Of a stretch of 40,027 bases of DNA, positions 7,869 to 16,942 are shown one piece after another. Each line of letters starts with the position of its first letter. The first letter of the stretch is position 1. The stretch comes from Deltaproteobacteria bacterium. Its GTDB lineage: Bacteria > Desulfobacterota > Syntrophia > Syntrophales > UBA6807. Made by a program: the position numbers and the translations under genes. The stretch covers positions 1 through 40,027 of the forward strand of contig JAFGQS010000099.1 in the NCBI GenBank assembly GCA_016935565.1, in the 5' to 3' direction. The notes under the pieces were generated by a model. The model was not told the DNA's origin. It did no database searches and was given only the letters and a program-made list of their open reading frames with translations.

Positions 7869-9884
7869 ATGAGTCATGAATCCGATGTGGATGAACTCAC
7901 AAAGCGAATCAACGACCTTGAAAGGAAAATTGAAGACCTCAAGCAGGAAAAAGAATCCCTGTTAACGCGTGAACAGAAATATCAGTCAATTTTTAATGAC
8001 ATCGAAGATGGATACTATGAGGTCGATATCGAAGGAAATTACACCTACTTCAATGATGCGGTGTGTCATATTATCGGTTACTCTCGTGAGGAATTGCTGA
8101 AAATGAATAACCGAAACTACACAACACCTGAAGCGGCAAAAAAGATGTTCCAGATATTTAACGAGGTCTACCGATCGGGTGTTCCTGCCAAGGTAACGGA
8201 TTATGAAGTTATCAGGAAAGATGGCACACAACGAATGGTTGAACTCTCCATATCGCTCATGAGAGATGCCGACGGAGCTATTATCGGCTTCCGCGGTATC
8301 GGGCGAGATATTACGGATCGGAAACTGGCAGAAGAGGCATTGCGTAAAAGTGAAGCAAAATACCGGGAACTCGTAGAGAATGCCAACAGTATCATATTGC
8401 GAAGAGATATGGGTGGTCGCATAACCTTTATCAATGAGTTTGCCCAGTCCTTCTTCGGTTATACCGAAGATGAAATACTGGGGCAAAACGTGGTGGGTAC
8501 AATTGTGCCGGAGAAAGACAGTGGTGGGTCCGATCTTGCACAGATGGTAAAAGACATCGGTCTCCACCCTGAAAAATATGTCACGAATGAAAATGAAAAC
8601 ATGCGCAGCAATGGAGATCGCGTCTGGGTAGCATGGACGAATAAGGCCATTTACGACAGAGAAGGAACCATTCGCGAAATGCTCTGCATCGGCAACGATA
8701 TTACCGAGCGCAAGAAGGCCGAGGAAGAAAAAAAGAAGCTTGAAGCAGAACTCTACCAGGCCCGGAAGATGGAAGCAATCGGTACGCTTGTGGGAGGTCT
8801 TGCCCACGATTTTAACAATCTCCTCATGGGTCTGCAGGGGCGCATATCGCTCATGCTCTTGGACCTGGATTCAGGTCATCCTCACTATGAAAATCTCAAA
8901 CAGCAGGAAGCAATTATAAAAAATGGTGCTGATCTTACAAGACAGCTGCTGGGATTTGCTCGTGATGGAAAGTACGAAGTTAAACCGGTTAACATCAATG
9001 AAATTATACACAAGACATCTGATATGTTCGGTCGCACGAAGAAGGAAGTAACGATAAGCAGGAAATTTGAAGATGACATCTGGACAGTAGAAGTAGATCA
9101 GAGTCAGATCGAGCAGGTTTTTGTCAATATCTATATCAACGCCTGGCAAGCCATGCCTGGTGGCGGTCATCTCTATATAGAAACTGAAAATGTAAATCTT
9201 GAACAGAATAAAGTGAGTTCATTTACTATTCCCCAGGGCCCCTATGTTAAAATATCAATAACAGACACGGGCGTCGGTATGGACGAAGCAACAAAGGAGC
9301 GCATATTCGAACCATTTTTTACGACGAGAGAAATGGGACGGGGAACAGGCCTCGGATTGGCCTCCGTGTATGGTATTATTAAAAACCACGATGGCTTTAT
9401 CGATGTGTCGAGCGAAAAGGGCCATGGAACAACATTTTATATTTATCTGCCGGCAATCGAAAAGAAAATCGGAGATGATAAGGTTTCGCCAAAGACAGAG
9501 ATTTTACAAGGGACTGAAACCATCTTGCTGGTCGACGATGAACGAATCATCCTGGATGTCGGCGAGGAAGTTCTGAAAACAATGGGTTATAATGTTTTAT
9601 TAGCAGGCAGCGGCAAAGAAGCTTTAGAACACATGGAAAGATATAAAGAATCCATAGATATGGTCATTCTGGACATGATTATGCCGGAAATGAGCGGAGG
9701 CGAAGTTTTCGATAGAATTAAAAAGATTAAACCCGATATAAAGGTTCTTCTTTCGAGCGGCTACAGTTACCATGATCGTGCACGAGAGATTCTTGATAGA
9801 GGTTGTAATGGTTTTATACAAAAACCGTACAGAATCGAGGATCTATCAAAAAAGATTCGAGAAATTTTAAGCGAAACCGTGTGA
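7869..9884 (+). CDS. PAS-domain hybrid histidine kinase
   Basis: A 671-residue soluble sensor kinase with no transmembrane segments. Order: short N-terminal coiled coil (residues 1-40), PAS/PAC (about 40-155, ending GRDITDRK), second PAS/PAC (about 160-285, ending GNDITERK), HisKA with phosphoacceptor His313 in GLAHDFNNLL, HATPase_c with N-box NIYINAWQAM, DTGVGMDEA and GRGTGLGLASVYGI, and a C-terminal receiver with phosphoacceptor Asp602 in MVILDMIMPE and the conserved Lys in FIQKPY. AGGAGAT at 7856-7862 places the start at ATG 7869; the TTG at 7827 is not supported. No DNA-binding partner is adjacent, so it is an orphan kinase. The ligand of the PAS domains is unknown. Confidence 0.94.
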   Translation: MSHESDVDELTKRINDLERKIEDLKQEKESLLTREQKYQSIFNDIEDGYYEVDIEGNYTYFNDAVCHIIGYSREELLKMNNRNYTTPEAAKKMFQIFNEVYRSGVPAKVTDYEVIRKDGTQRMVELSISLMRDADGAIIGFRGIGRDITDRKLAEEALRKSEAKYRELVENANSIILRRDMGGRITFINEFAQSFFGYTEDEILGQNVVGTIVPEKDSGGSDLAQMVKDIGLHPEKYVTNENENMRSNGDRVWVAWTNKAIYDREGTIREMLCIGNDITERKKAEEEKKKLEAELYQARKMEAIGTLVGGLAHDFNNLLMGLQGRISLMLLDLDSGHPHYENLKQQEAIIKNGADLTRQLLGFARDGKYEVKPVNINEIIHKTSDMFGRTKKEVTISRKFEDDIWTVEVDQSQIEQVFVNIYINAWQAMPGGGHLYIETENVNLEQNKVSSFTIPQGPYVKISITDTGVGMDEATKERIFEPFFTTREMGRGTGLGLASVYGIIKNHDGFIDVSSEKGHGTTFYIYLPAIEKKIGDDKVSPKTEILQGTETILLVDDERIILDVGEEVLKTMGYNVLLAGSGKEALEHMERYKESIDMVILDMIMPEMSGGEVFDRIKKIKPDIKVLLSSGYSYHDRAREILDRGCNGFIQKPYRIEDLSKKIREILSETV

Positions 9885-9956
9885 TTTATTTTCTCCATAC
9901 TGAAGATTCGTAAAAACAGTTGACTTCAACCCAACACAATTCAATTGTCAGCATTT

Positions 9957-10280
9957 TCAGTCTTCAACGTCTATTTCAAGCTCAAGCAAACCATATGAAA
10001 GAGATTTGCCGTGTGCATCAATGGCTAGGGCTGATGAAACACCCCCTGACCTGGTCCCCTGCAAGACAAAATTAAATCCTTTCAGGCTCGGTATATCGTA
10101 GCGGATTACCTCCCCCGCAACCAGCTCGCTAAAGAGCTCTTTTACCTTCTCCGCTGTCACCTGTTGTTCCAGGAGCGGGTAGATTTTTTCATCATAGGGG
10201 AAAAGGCAAATATTGGTAATGGTCCCTTTATCTCCTGCTCGTGCATGGGCAAGCTCGAACAGTTTGACTTTTCTGCTCAT
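9957..10280 (-). CDS. AtuA-partner small protein (AtuA C-terminal-like domain)
   Basis: A 107-residue protein beginning KVKLFELAHARAGDKGT, the hallmark of the small ferredoxin-like domain found fused to, or encoded next to, AtuA/DUF1446 proteins. The RSGDK/ARAGDKG motif near the N-terminus and the TRSGGVSSALAID stretch in the second half are present. Its start overlaps the end of the AtuA gene by 4 bases, which implies translational coupling and a two-subunit complex. AtuA was named for acyclic terpene utilisation, but the biochemical role of this pair outside that pathway is not established. No catalytic function is claimed here. Confidence 0.8.
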   Translation of the reverse strand: MSRKVKLFELAHARAGDKGTITNICLFPYDEKIYPLLEQQVTAEKVKELFSELVAGEVIRYDIPSLKGFNFVLQGTRSGGVSSALAIDAHGKSLSYGLLELEIDVED

Positions 10281-11626
10281 GGCAACTCCACAATATCCAT
10301 CGATGTTTTTACCATATCTCTCGGAATACTCGTTGAAACAATGCCAATTACGGGCCGCACGTACTTCCTGGCTCCACCAGGCCCGGCAGGGCCGTTCAGA
10401 TAAAGATTCTCCACTTCTTCGCCCACCTTTTCAGCATCGTGCATCGTATCGCATTTCGCAGCCACTCTCAGTCGGACCTCGAAAGGATTTACTGCCACTC
10501 GATCCGCTATGGATCCCAGGAGAGCATTATACCCGATAATTTCGGTCTTCATGTCCCGGAATGATATTCTTCGTTTTTTTAAACGCTCCTGCACAATTTC
10601 GGCACTGAGACGAGCCCTCTTTAAGGCACCGTGGCCGGCATATGAAATTTCTCCCTCACCAATATAGCCCTCCCTTATTCCGAGTGACACCTTTAAATCA
10701 TCGGGACGTATCGAGCCGGAGGCACCGCGGATCATGACACGATCAACCCCAATCTCGGTTAACGTAACCTGTGAAAAATCAGCCATTACATCAGGAGTCA
10801 AATACCGGGAAGGATCGTGCACTTCATAGAGAAGCTGCTCTTTACAGGTAGGAACACTCACTGCCCCGCCTGTCCCCGGTACCTTGGTAATGACTCCTTC
10901 TCCACCCTGATAAATCTCAGCAAGGGGGAATCCGATATGGGCTAAATCGGGAACATCTTTCTTCCCCGGGTCAACGAAATACCCACCGGTAACCTGCGCA
11001 GCACACTCAAGGAGATGAGCAATGGCCGTACCGGCCCCGAGATGTGTCCAGCTATCCACAGACCAACCCAACTCATAAATCATCGGGGCGAGATAGAGGG
11101 ACGGATCTGCCACTCTTCCCGTTATGATAACGTTACACTGCTCGGAAAGTGCAGGAAGTATGGTTTCCACGCCGAGATAGGCGTTGGCGGATATTATAGA
11201 ATCGACTAACTCCTTGACCGGTTGTCCCGTCTCCCATACCGGTCTGTTTACAGCGGCAAGGCTTTCCAGAACATCATCACCGGAAATTGCCGCAATTTTC
11301 AGAGGCCGGATATCCAGCCGCTCAGCAATTTCCAGCGTTTTCATCAGTGCCGCGGACGGATTTGCCGCACCGAGATTTGAAATCATGACTAATCCTCTTT
11401 CGGCACAGAAGGGAAGCATAGCTTCCATCCGCGCTTCCAAGAATTGTCCGTAACCCCGGTGAGGCTTGTCCCGTTTTTCAAGCTGTGCAAGCGCTATCGT
11501 CCGTTCTGCGAGACATTCAAAACAGATATACTGAATATTTCCCTTTTCGGCTAATTCAATCGCCGGATCTATTCGATCGCCGGCATAGCCCGCTCCGGAA
11601 CCAATTCGTACGCTTTTGCTTTTCAT
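10277..11626 (-). CDS. AtuA/DUF1446 family protein
   Basis: A 449-residue cytoplasmic protein of the DUF1446 (AtuA) family. Family features include VRIGSGAGYAGDRIDPAIEL at the N-terminus, GNIQYICFECLAERT, ISNLGAANPSAA, a central ITGRVADPSLYLAPM and the C-terminal YLNGPAGPGGARKYVRP. The frame is full length for the large subunit. The small C-terminal domain is a separate overlapping gene. The PHP gene ends 3 bases upstream of this start, so it is probably translated from the same mRNA. Members occur in acyl-CoA degradation clusters, but none of the usual acyl-CoA genes is beside it here, so the substrate is unknown. Confidence 0.87.
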   Translation of the reverse strand: MKSKSVRIGSGAGYAGDRIDPAIELAEKGNIQYICFECLAERTIALAQLEKRDKPHRGYGQFLEARMEAMLPFCAERGLVMISNLGAANPSAALMKTLEIAERLDIRPLKIAAISGDDVLESLAAVNRPVWETGQPVKELVDSIISANAYLGVETILPALSEQCNVIITGRVADPSLYLAPMIYELGWSVDSWTHLGAGTAIAHLLECAAQVTGGYFVDPGKKDVPDLAHIGFPLAEIYQGGEGVITKVPGTGGAVSVPTCKEQLLYEVHDPSRYLTPDVMADFSQVTLTEIGVDRVMIRGASGSIRPDDLKVSLGIREGYIGEGEISYAGHGALKRARLSAEIVQERLKKRRISFRDMKTEIIGYNALLGSIADRVAVNPFEVRLRVAAKCDTMHDAEKVGEEVENLYLNGPAGPGGARKYVRPVIGIVSTSIPRDMVKTSMDIVELP

Positions 11627-11628
11627 AC

Positions 11629-12684
11629 TTATATCACATAGATTGGATTTGAAAATATCCAGGGTCTGTATTTATATAATATTCTGATATATGCCTCGAC
11701 CCTGTACACTCCTTTTTCAGTTATGGTAAATTCAAGTCTTGTGGCTATATCTTCCCGCAGAGTCTCTCCGTCACGTATAACTCGAATCTTGCAATGAGCG
11801 GGCGTCTCGACATGAAGAAGTGCGTTCTCTTTGAGAACAAATTCGTCACCCATCATTGCTGTTGCATTATTGTCAAAAATATAGAGGACAAAACCCCTGG
11901 ATTTCCTGAAGTGTTCCAAGGCAACGTATGCCCGTCCTCCTCTGAGTGCATTGATTATGGCGTTAATGTCTTTGACGTTATCTTTTTCAAAAGGTTTGTC
12001 CAGCAGGAGATGGGTTCGGATAAATCGAAAGGCTTTTTTAAACTTAAAAACACTGATATTCAGACCGCATATTTTTTTGGGAGTATCATGATTGTCAAGC
12101 TCACCGATGCCAACGACCTTCGATGTTTGATTCAAACGATCCCAACGATCAAGCGTCACCTGTCTTGGTCCCCGGAGAAAATGGGCGGGAAAGGCGAAAC
12201 TTAACAATGCCTTCGGGTAATTTGTCAGAGAGGATTGCCAGTCCGTCATAAAATCCCATACCCCTACCCCCGTATATCCGGACACGGACCAGTCCATCCA
12301 GGGAAACTGTTTCACGTGAAACAATTCTGTTCCTTCATGATCGGGATGTGCTATAAAACCGATACCGTCACCCCTTTTGACTTGATCGATGTATTCCTGG
12401 GGCGGTACGGTTGCCTCTTCATCTACCGCAATAGCCTCATCAATACCAAAGGCAATATAGTGATTGAAGCGGGGAGATATCTCCTGACCGACAACGAGCA
12501 GTACATCTTCATTCCATCCCTCCACGCCCCTTTTTCTGGCCTCGAGACAGGAATGATCCGTAAGCATGAGAAAGTCTATGCCATTTTCTCGGGCAGCTTT
12601 TATAATATCACCGATCGGGATTCTTCCGTCCCAAGAATATTCCGAATGAAAATGGATAATTCCTGTATAGTCAAATAATTTCAT
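11629..12684 (-). CDS. PHP-domain phosphoesterase-like protein
   Basis: A 351-residue protein whose first half is a PHP metal-dependent hydrolase domain. Metal-ligand motifs are visible in order: GIIHFHSEYSWDG (residues about 9-21), FLMLTDHS, an acidic VGQEISP segment and IGFIAHPDHEGTEL. The C-terminal hundred residues form a beta-rich region with no clear family. PHP proteins cleave phosphoester bonds or act as editing exonucleases. The neighbouring DNA glycosylase (14-base overlap) makes a nucleic-acid or nucleotide substrate possible, but that is inference. The gene body contains a perfect parS site at 12308-12323, read in this strand as the peptide LFHVKQ. Confidence 0.85.
   Translation of the reverse strand: MKLFDYTGIIHFHSEYSWDGRIPIGDIIKAARENGIDFLMLTDHSCLEARKRGVEGWNEDVLLVVGQEISPRFNHYIAFGIDEAIAVDEEATVPPQEYIDQVKRGDGIGFIAHPDHEGTELFHVKQFPWMDWSVSGYTGVGVWDFMTDWQSSLTNYPKALLSFAFPAHFLRGPRQVTLDRWDRLNQTSKVVGIGELDNHDTPKKICGLNISVFKFKKAFRFIRTHLLLDKPFEKDNVKDINAIINALRGGRAYVALEHFRKSRGFVLYIFDNNATAMMGDEFVLKENALLHVETPAHCKIRVIRDGETLREDIATRLEFTITEKGVYRVEAYIRILYKYRPWIFSNPIYVI
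12308..12323. promoter_or_regulatory. parS centromere site
   Basis: TGTTTCACGTGAAACA, the exact 16-bp palindrome that ParB binds in most bacterial chromosomes. It lies inside the PHP gene, about 13 kb from dnaA and 11.5 kb from parA-parB. It is the only perfect copy I found in this window. Confidence 0.95.
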
Positions 12685-13348
12685 TGTGTTTCATGCTTTG
12701 CAAGGGACAATCTTTACAGAGGGGGGGTTTTCTACAGTAATGCTTCCCTGTCGAGACCAGAAGTGCATGATACTGATTATACAGAATCGCGCTCTCCGGA
12801 AGACAGACCATATAGAGTTTCTGAATTCGGTCATAACTCCAATTATTGCCGATGATTCCGTGTCGTTCCAGAATCCTTCTCGTATACCCGTCCACGACAA
12901 AAATCGGTTTATTTCCTGCATACAGGAGAATACTGTCAGCCGTTTCCTCGCCAATTCCATTGACGCTCAACAGTTTCTTTCTGAGAGTCCACAGATCCGC
13001 TTCAAACATCCGATCCATGCTTCCTGCATATTCTCTATCTAAAAAGTAAAGAAATGCTTTCAGCCGTTTCGTCTTGAGATTGTAGTATCCCGAGGGTTTG
13101 ATTAATGCTGCCACTATATCATCACTTGCTTTCAGGAGTGCTTCTGGAGAGAGAAGACCATGTGATTTTAGTTGATCGATGGCACGTTCAACGTTCTTCC
13201 AGTTCGTATTTTGTGTAAGGATTGCCCCCACAGCTATCTCAAATGGCGTTTCTCCGGGCCACCAGTCAAGGTTTCCAAAATGCCCTTCCAGCACGTCATA
13301 TATTTTTTGCAGGTACTCACCTATCGCAGTCGACTTATCCGATCCCAT
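12671..13348 (-). CDS. Endonuclease III-related DNA glycosylase (HhH-GPD)
   Basis: A 225-residue HhH-GPD protein related to endonuclease III, probably removing damaged bases. The helix-hairpin-helix is LLSVNGIGEETADSILLYAG (residues 126-145) and the catalytic Asp is D153 in VVDGYTRRIL. The Lys that gives E. coli Nth its lyase activity (LPGVGRKTA) is Glu135 here, so a monofunctional glycosylase is expected, as in the MagIII-type 3-methyladenine group. The C-terminal cluster loop has Cys205, Cys211 and Cys214, but the fourth Cys of the Nth motif is missing (Lys220 near that place). The end overlaps the PHP gene by 14 bases. The damaged-base specificity is inference. Confidence 0.85.
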   Translation of the reverse strand: MGSDKSTAIGEYLQKIYDVLEGHFGNLDWWPGETPFEIAVGAILTQNTNWKNVERAIDQLKSHGLLSPEALLKASDDIVAALIKPSGYYNLKTKRLKAFLYFLDREYAGSMDRMFEADLWTLRKKLLSVNGIGEETADSILLYAGNKPIFVVDGYTRRILERHGIIGNNWSYDRIQKLYMVCLPESAILYNQYHALLVSTGKHYCRKPPLCKDCPLQSMKHNEII

Positions 13349-13457
13349 GTTGTTCCCAGTTTCCTGGCGTGTTTGACGTATTTATTATGTGCGGGTGCTA
13401 CAGGTTCTTTACTGTGAACCTTGATGGTGAGATAGTCACTGGACATCACACAAAGAA

Positions 13458-13487
13458 CGGGGGAAGGATGTGTGCTTACTTCCCCCG
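13458..13487 (-). terminator. Hairpin terminator after htrA
   Basis: A perfect 9-bp inverted repeat, CGGGGGAAG (13458-13466) and CTTCCCCCG (13479-13487), with a 12-base loop, placed 10 bases after the HtrA stop. On the minus strand it is followed by TTCTTTGTG, a moderate T-rich tail. It separates the htrA operon from the glycosylase gene. Confidence 0.65.
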
Positions 13488-13496
13488 CATGTCTTG

Positions 13497-14987
13497 TTAT
13501 TTTCGAATAATTACAAAGAATTTGGCGTCCTTCCGTCTTATAGACAGGAGTACACTCTCTTCAGCTTCCGCTTTTGACATTTCTCTTGAATATTCCGTCA
13601 GCGACTGAATCTTCGTCCTGTTAACCTGTAAGATTATATCTCCCGGTTGAATACCTGCTTGATCTGCAGGACCTCCCTGTTTTATCTCACTGACAATGAC
13701 ACCCTTGGTATCGGGAAGCCCGAGGTGTTCTGCGATTTCAGGAGTTATTTCCTGGACGGTCATTCCGAAGAATTCCCCGATCTTTTCTCTCTGTGCTAAT
13801 TGTTCCCTCTCCGGACGCTCTGCAATTCTTACCGTAAATACCTTCTCCATGCCGTCTCTCAATATGGTCATTTTTACGGTCTCACCTACATTGATGCCCG
13901 CAACAATCATTAATAGCTCATGGGTATCTTGAACTTTTTTGCCGTTTAAAGCGACGATGATGTCTCCCGTTTGTATACCTGCCTTATCTGCGGGATCACC
14001 TTTAAATACATCGGCAACAAGCACTCCTTCTTCTGTTTTCAGCTTAAGTCTCTTTGCAATATCTTCCGTGATATCTTGAATTGACACGCCGAGCCATCCA
14101 CGGACAACTTTTCCCTTTGTCTTAAGATCGGGAAGAATCTGATTTGCCATATTGATCGGTATAGCAAAACCGATTCCCTGCCCCTGTGCAACAATTGCCG
14201 TATTGATTCCGACGACTTCTCCTGCAAGATTGAAAAGAGGTCCTCCACTGTTACCGGGATTAATGGATGCATCTGTCTGTATAAAGTCATCATATGGTCC
14301 TGCACCGATGACACGCCCTTTTGCACTGACAATGCCGGCCGTTACCGTCTGGGTAAGACCGAATGGATTCCCGATTGCAATAACCCAGTCACCGACGCGG
14401 AGTTTTGCGGAATTACCCAGTACTGCCACAGGAAGGCTGTTGCTCGGTTTGATTTTTAACAGTGCAATATCGGTGTTCTTATCAGTCCCTACTATCGTAG
14501 CCTCATACTCTTTACTGTCCGAAAGTTTAACGAGGATTTTATCTGCCTTTTCCACAACATGATAATTCGTAAAGATGTATCCGTCTTTGCTGATGATGAA
14601 GCCCGATCCGAGACTTCTCTGTTTGAATTCTCTCCTTGGAACATCGCCGAAAAATCTCTTAAAAAATTCATCACCGAAAAATCTATCAAAGGGGGTCCCT
14701 TCGCCAAAGGGTGGGCTCAGGGTACCTCTTCCGCCGGTTGTTATCGTCTTGGTGGTCCTGATATTAACAACTGACGGTTTCAACCGTTCCGCCAGATCAG
14801 CAAACGATAGTGGCGTCGCTGCGGTCTCTTCGGCAGAAGCAGCGATGGCCCGCTCTGTCGTTGGACCGAGCGATAAATAAGTAATTCCCATGACACTTGC
14901 GACAGATAAAGCAAAAACCCCGATAAAAAACGTTAAAAAGAATGAAAGAAAACGTTTTCGTTTATTCTTTTCCGTATTCATCATCAT
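13497..14987 (-). CDS. Do/DegP-like periplasmic serine protease
   Basis: A 496-residue HtrA-family protease/chaperone that degrades or refolds damaged envelope proteins. It has an N-terminal basic patch and hydrophobic signal or anchor (residues 10-40), a trypsin-like domain with His143 (NYHVVEKAD), Asp173 (NTDIALLKI) and Ser247 (NPGNSGGPL), then two PDZ domains (about 295-385 and 400-490) with GWLGV and DIIVALNG/DIILQVNR motifs. A Gly- and Phe-rich insertion around residues 85-115 resembles the LA loop of DegP-type proteases. It follows the FAH gene by 29 bases and ends in a clear hairpin terminator. No sigma-E-like promoter was found immediately before it. Confidence 0.95.
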   Translation of the reverse strand: MMMNTEKNKRKRFLSFFLTFFIGVFALSVASVMGITYLSLGPTTERAIAASAEETAATPLSFADLAERLKPSVVNIRTTKTITTGGRGTLSPPFGEGTPFDRFFGDEFFKRFFGDVPRREFKQRSLGSGFIISKDGYIFTNYHVVEKADKILVKLSDSKEYEATIVGTDKNTDIALLKIKPSNSLPVAVLGNSAKLRVGDWVIAIGNPFGLTQTVTAGIVSAKGRVIGAGPYDDFIQTDASINPGNSGGPLFNLAGEVVGINTAIVAQGQGIGFAIPINMANQILPDLKTKGKVVRGWLGVSIQDITEDIAKRLKLKTEEGVLVADVFKGDPADKAGIQTGDIIVALNGKKVQDTHELLMIVAGINVGETVKMTILRDGMEKVFTVRIAERPEREQLAQREKIGEFFGMTVQEITPEIAEHLGLPDTKGVIVSEIKQGGPADQAGIQPGDIILQVNRTKIQSLTEYSREMSKAEAEESVLLSIRRKDAKFFVIIRK

Positions 14988-15016
14988 CCTCCATTAGTCT
15001 TTTTACAAAGCTCTGA

Positions 15017-15823
15017 CTACTTTTCTATAATAACCGGGTTTACTAATTCCCCGATCTGTTCGATTATCACTGATATTGTGTCACCTCCCCTGAGAAAGAC
15101 AGGCGGCTCTCTGGTAAATCCTACTCCTTCCGGAGTACCTGTCATAATAATTGTTCCGGGTAACAATGTCAGAGACTGGCTGAGATCGCTCACTATTTCG
15201 GCAACGGTGAAGAACATATCCGATGTACTTGAATCCTGCATAACGGTACCATTCAATACAGACTTTATGTTGAGATTGTCAGGATCTTCAATTTCATCAG
15301 CAGTGACGATATACGGTCCAATAGGACAGAACGTATCGAAGCTCTTTCCCCGTGCCCACTGGTTCTTCTGTTTGTGAAATTGCCAATCCCGGGCACTCAC
15401 ATCGTTGGCACAGGTATACCCGAATATATAGTTCTTGGCCGTGGAAGGTGAAACATTTTTTACTTTCTTCCCGATCACAACGGCAAGTTCCGCTTCATAA
15501 TCGACTTCTTCCGGACCAGCTTTCGGAAGAATAATCGTTTCTCCGGGACCTACAATACTGCTGGTGGCTTTAATAAATACTACCGGTATCTCGGGATACT
15601 TCACATCTGTTTCTTCAGCATGTTTACCATAACTGAATCCGAGTGCGAAAACATTCGGCGGACTTACGGGAGAAAGTATTTTCTTTATTTTCTTTGAACC
15701 TCCCGTCACGGTATAATCTCCGAAAATATCCCCGTCTATAACTTCCGCTTCCTCGGGCCGTAAAGGATCAAATACTCCATACACTATTGTCTCATCGCTG
15801 GAAAGAAATCTTATAATTTTCAA
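15017..15823 (-). CDS. Fumarylacetoacetate hydrolase family protein
   Basis: A 268-residue FAH-fold enzyme of the group containing fumarylpyruvate hydrolase and HpcE-type isomerases/decarboxylases. Evidence: the metal-ligand region PEEVDYEAELAVVIGKK, FGYTCANDVSARDWQ, WARGKSFDTFCPIGP and the C-terminal IIMTGTPEGVGFTREPP. All are typical and intact. It acts on beta-keto acid intermediates of aromatic or amino-acid degradation, but no other pathway genes are nearby, so the substrate cannot be assigned. It is transcribed together with htrA, an unusual partner. Confidence 0.9.
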   Translation of the reverse strand: MKIIRFLSSDETIVYGVFDPLRPEEAEVIDGDIFGDYTVTGGSKKIKKILSPVSPPNVFALGFSYGKHAEETDVKYPEIPVVFIKATSSIVGPGETIILPKAGPEEVDYEAELAVVIGKKVKNVSPSTAKNYIFGYTCANDVSARDWQFHKQKNQWARGKSFDTFCPIGPYIVTADEIEDPDNLNIKSVLNGTVMQDSSTSDMFFTVAEIVSDLSQSLTLLPGTIIMTGTPEGVGFTREPPVFLRGGDTISVIIEQIGELVNPVIIEK

Positions 15824-16138
15824 AATTATCTCCCCTCTCTCGAATAAGCAAATCCATCATATTTATCAACGCTTTTCTTGTATGAATGTATTATTATAGT
15901 CATTTTCACTAAAAACTCAATATACAATTTGAAATAATATACAGGATAAAAAACTTCATCTAATGTAAGAATCCCAGACCGATAAGACAAGCAATTTTTG
16001 TCGTTTTCTGCAATGACGAACATAATTGTGCTGAAAGGCACTGCTATTACATCTGAATCCTGGAGGAGATATCAAAAGTCGTGTTGTCAAAAGTAGTTGA
16101 CATCTCCTGATAATATATTCATATTGCTATGCAATAAC
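15824..16138. other. Divergent intergenic region between FAH and mlaE genes
   Basis: About 315 bases without a gene. It holds a TTGACA at 16097-16102 with only weak candidate -10 sequences downstream, an isolated GGAGGAGA at about 16061-16068, and an 8-base direct repeat TCAAAAGT (16072-16079 and 16087-16094). Both flanking operons must start here, but no promoter stands out strongly. Confidence 0.45.
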
Positions 16139-16942
16139 ATGATTTCGATCAGGCAAATGAAGAATATTATAGAAAATATCGGCAGTTCGACAATCGGAAT
16201 GATATCTTCTTTTTATCATACCATTACCTTTGCCATCCTGATAACGTTTAAAATGTTCGACAGAAAAACGTACAACAGTGCAACGCTATCAGTTATAACT
16301 GCTCAAATATATTACACTTCCGTTGAAATACTCCCTTTGTTTATTTGTGTGTCCGTTATCCTGGGAACACTCGTCATGGGAATACTCCTTGATACCATCA
16401 AGGCACTGGGGCTCGATCAATATCTGGGCACCATACTAATGGGTTTTGCCGTTAACGAACTATCTCCCTTTGTAACGGTTCTACTCCTGGCCCTGCGTTC
16501 GGGATCGGCAATCAATACTGAAATTGCCGTTATGAAAGTCAACCGGGAATTAGATACCTTACAGGCTTTTAATATTGACGAGAATAATTATCTTTTTATA
16601 CCCAGAATCATCAGTGTTATGATTTCTCTAGTGCTGTTGACCGGGCTTTTCTCAATAGTTTTATTGACAAGCGGTGTTTTATTTTCAAATATACTATTCG
16701 GTATGGGATTGAATACATATTCGATGTTGCTGGTAAATTCCATCGAATTTTCCGATATGACTATTCTCTTCTTCAAATGTTTGACCTTTGGTTTCTTTAT
16801 AACCTTAATTCCCATACTATCCGGCATGAGGGCAACATATGAACTAACGAGTATACCCGTATCTGTTTTACACGGTATGATTAGAGTATTTATTGCCATT
16901 ATTATGATAGAGGTGCTGTCATTACTAGCAAGATTTCTGTAA
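16139..16942 (+). CDS. mlaE: MlaE-type ABC permease
   Basis: Integral inner-membrane permease of MCE lipid-transport systems, about 267 residues with five or six hydrophobic segments. The MlaE features are the central LGTLVMGILLDTIKALGLDQY, followed by PFVTVLLLALRSGSAINTEIAVMKVNRELDTLQAF, the coupling-helix region where the ATPase docks. Start choice: ATG 16139 or ATG 16157, the latter preceded by CAGG; the frame is open back to a TTG at 16097. It is the first gene of a plus-strand operon with an ABC-like subunit, MlaD and a lipoprotein, which together should move phospholipid between inner and outer membranes. The motor subunit downstream is abnormal. Confidence 0.87.
   Translation: MISIRQMKNIIENIGSSTIGMISSFYHTITFAILITFKMFDRKTYNSATLSVITAQIYYTSVEILPLFICVSVILGTLVMGILLDTIKALGLDQYLGTILMGFAVNELSPFVTVLLLALRSGSAINTEIAVMKVNRELDTLQAFNIDENNYLFIPRIISVMISLVLLTGLFSIVLLTSGVLFSNILFGMGLNTYSMLLVNSIEFSDMTILFFKCLTFGFFITLIPILSGMRATYELTSIPVSVLHGMIRVFIAIIMIEVLSLLARFL

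Noticed and set aside
7986-8807. 273-codon minus-strand frame inside the histidine kinase.
   Set aside because: It lies entirely opposite clear PAS domains and has no recognisable motif; a shadow frame.
16097-16125. TTGACA at 16097 as a promoter for the MCE operon.
   Set aside because: No acceptable -10 hexamer at 16-18 bases; the best candidates match only about half the consensus.
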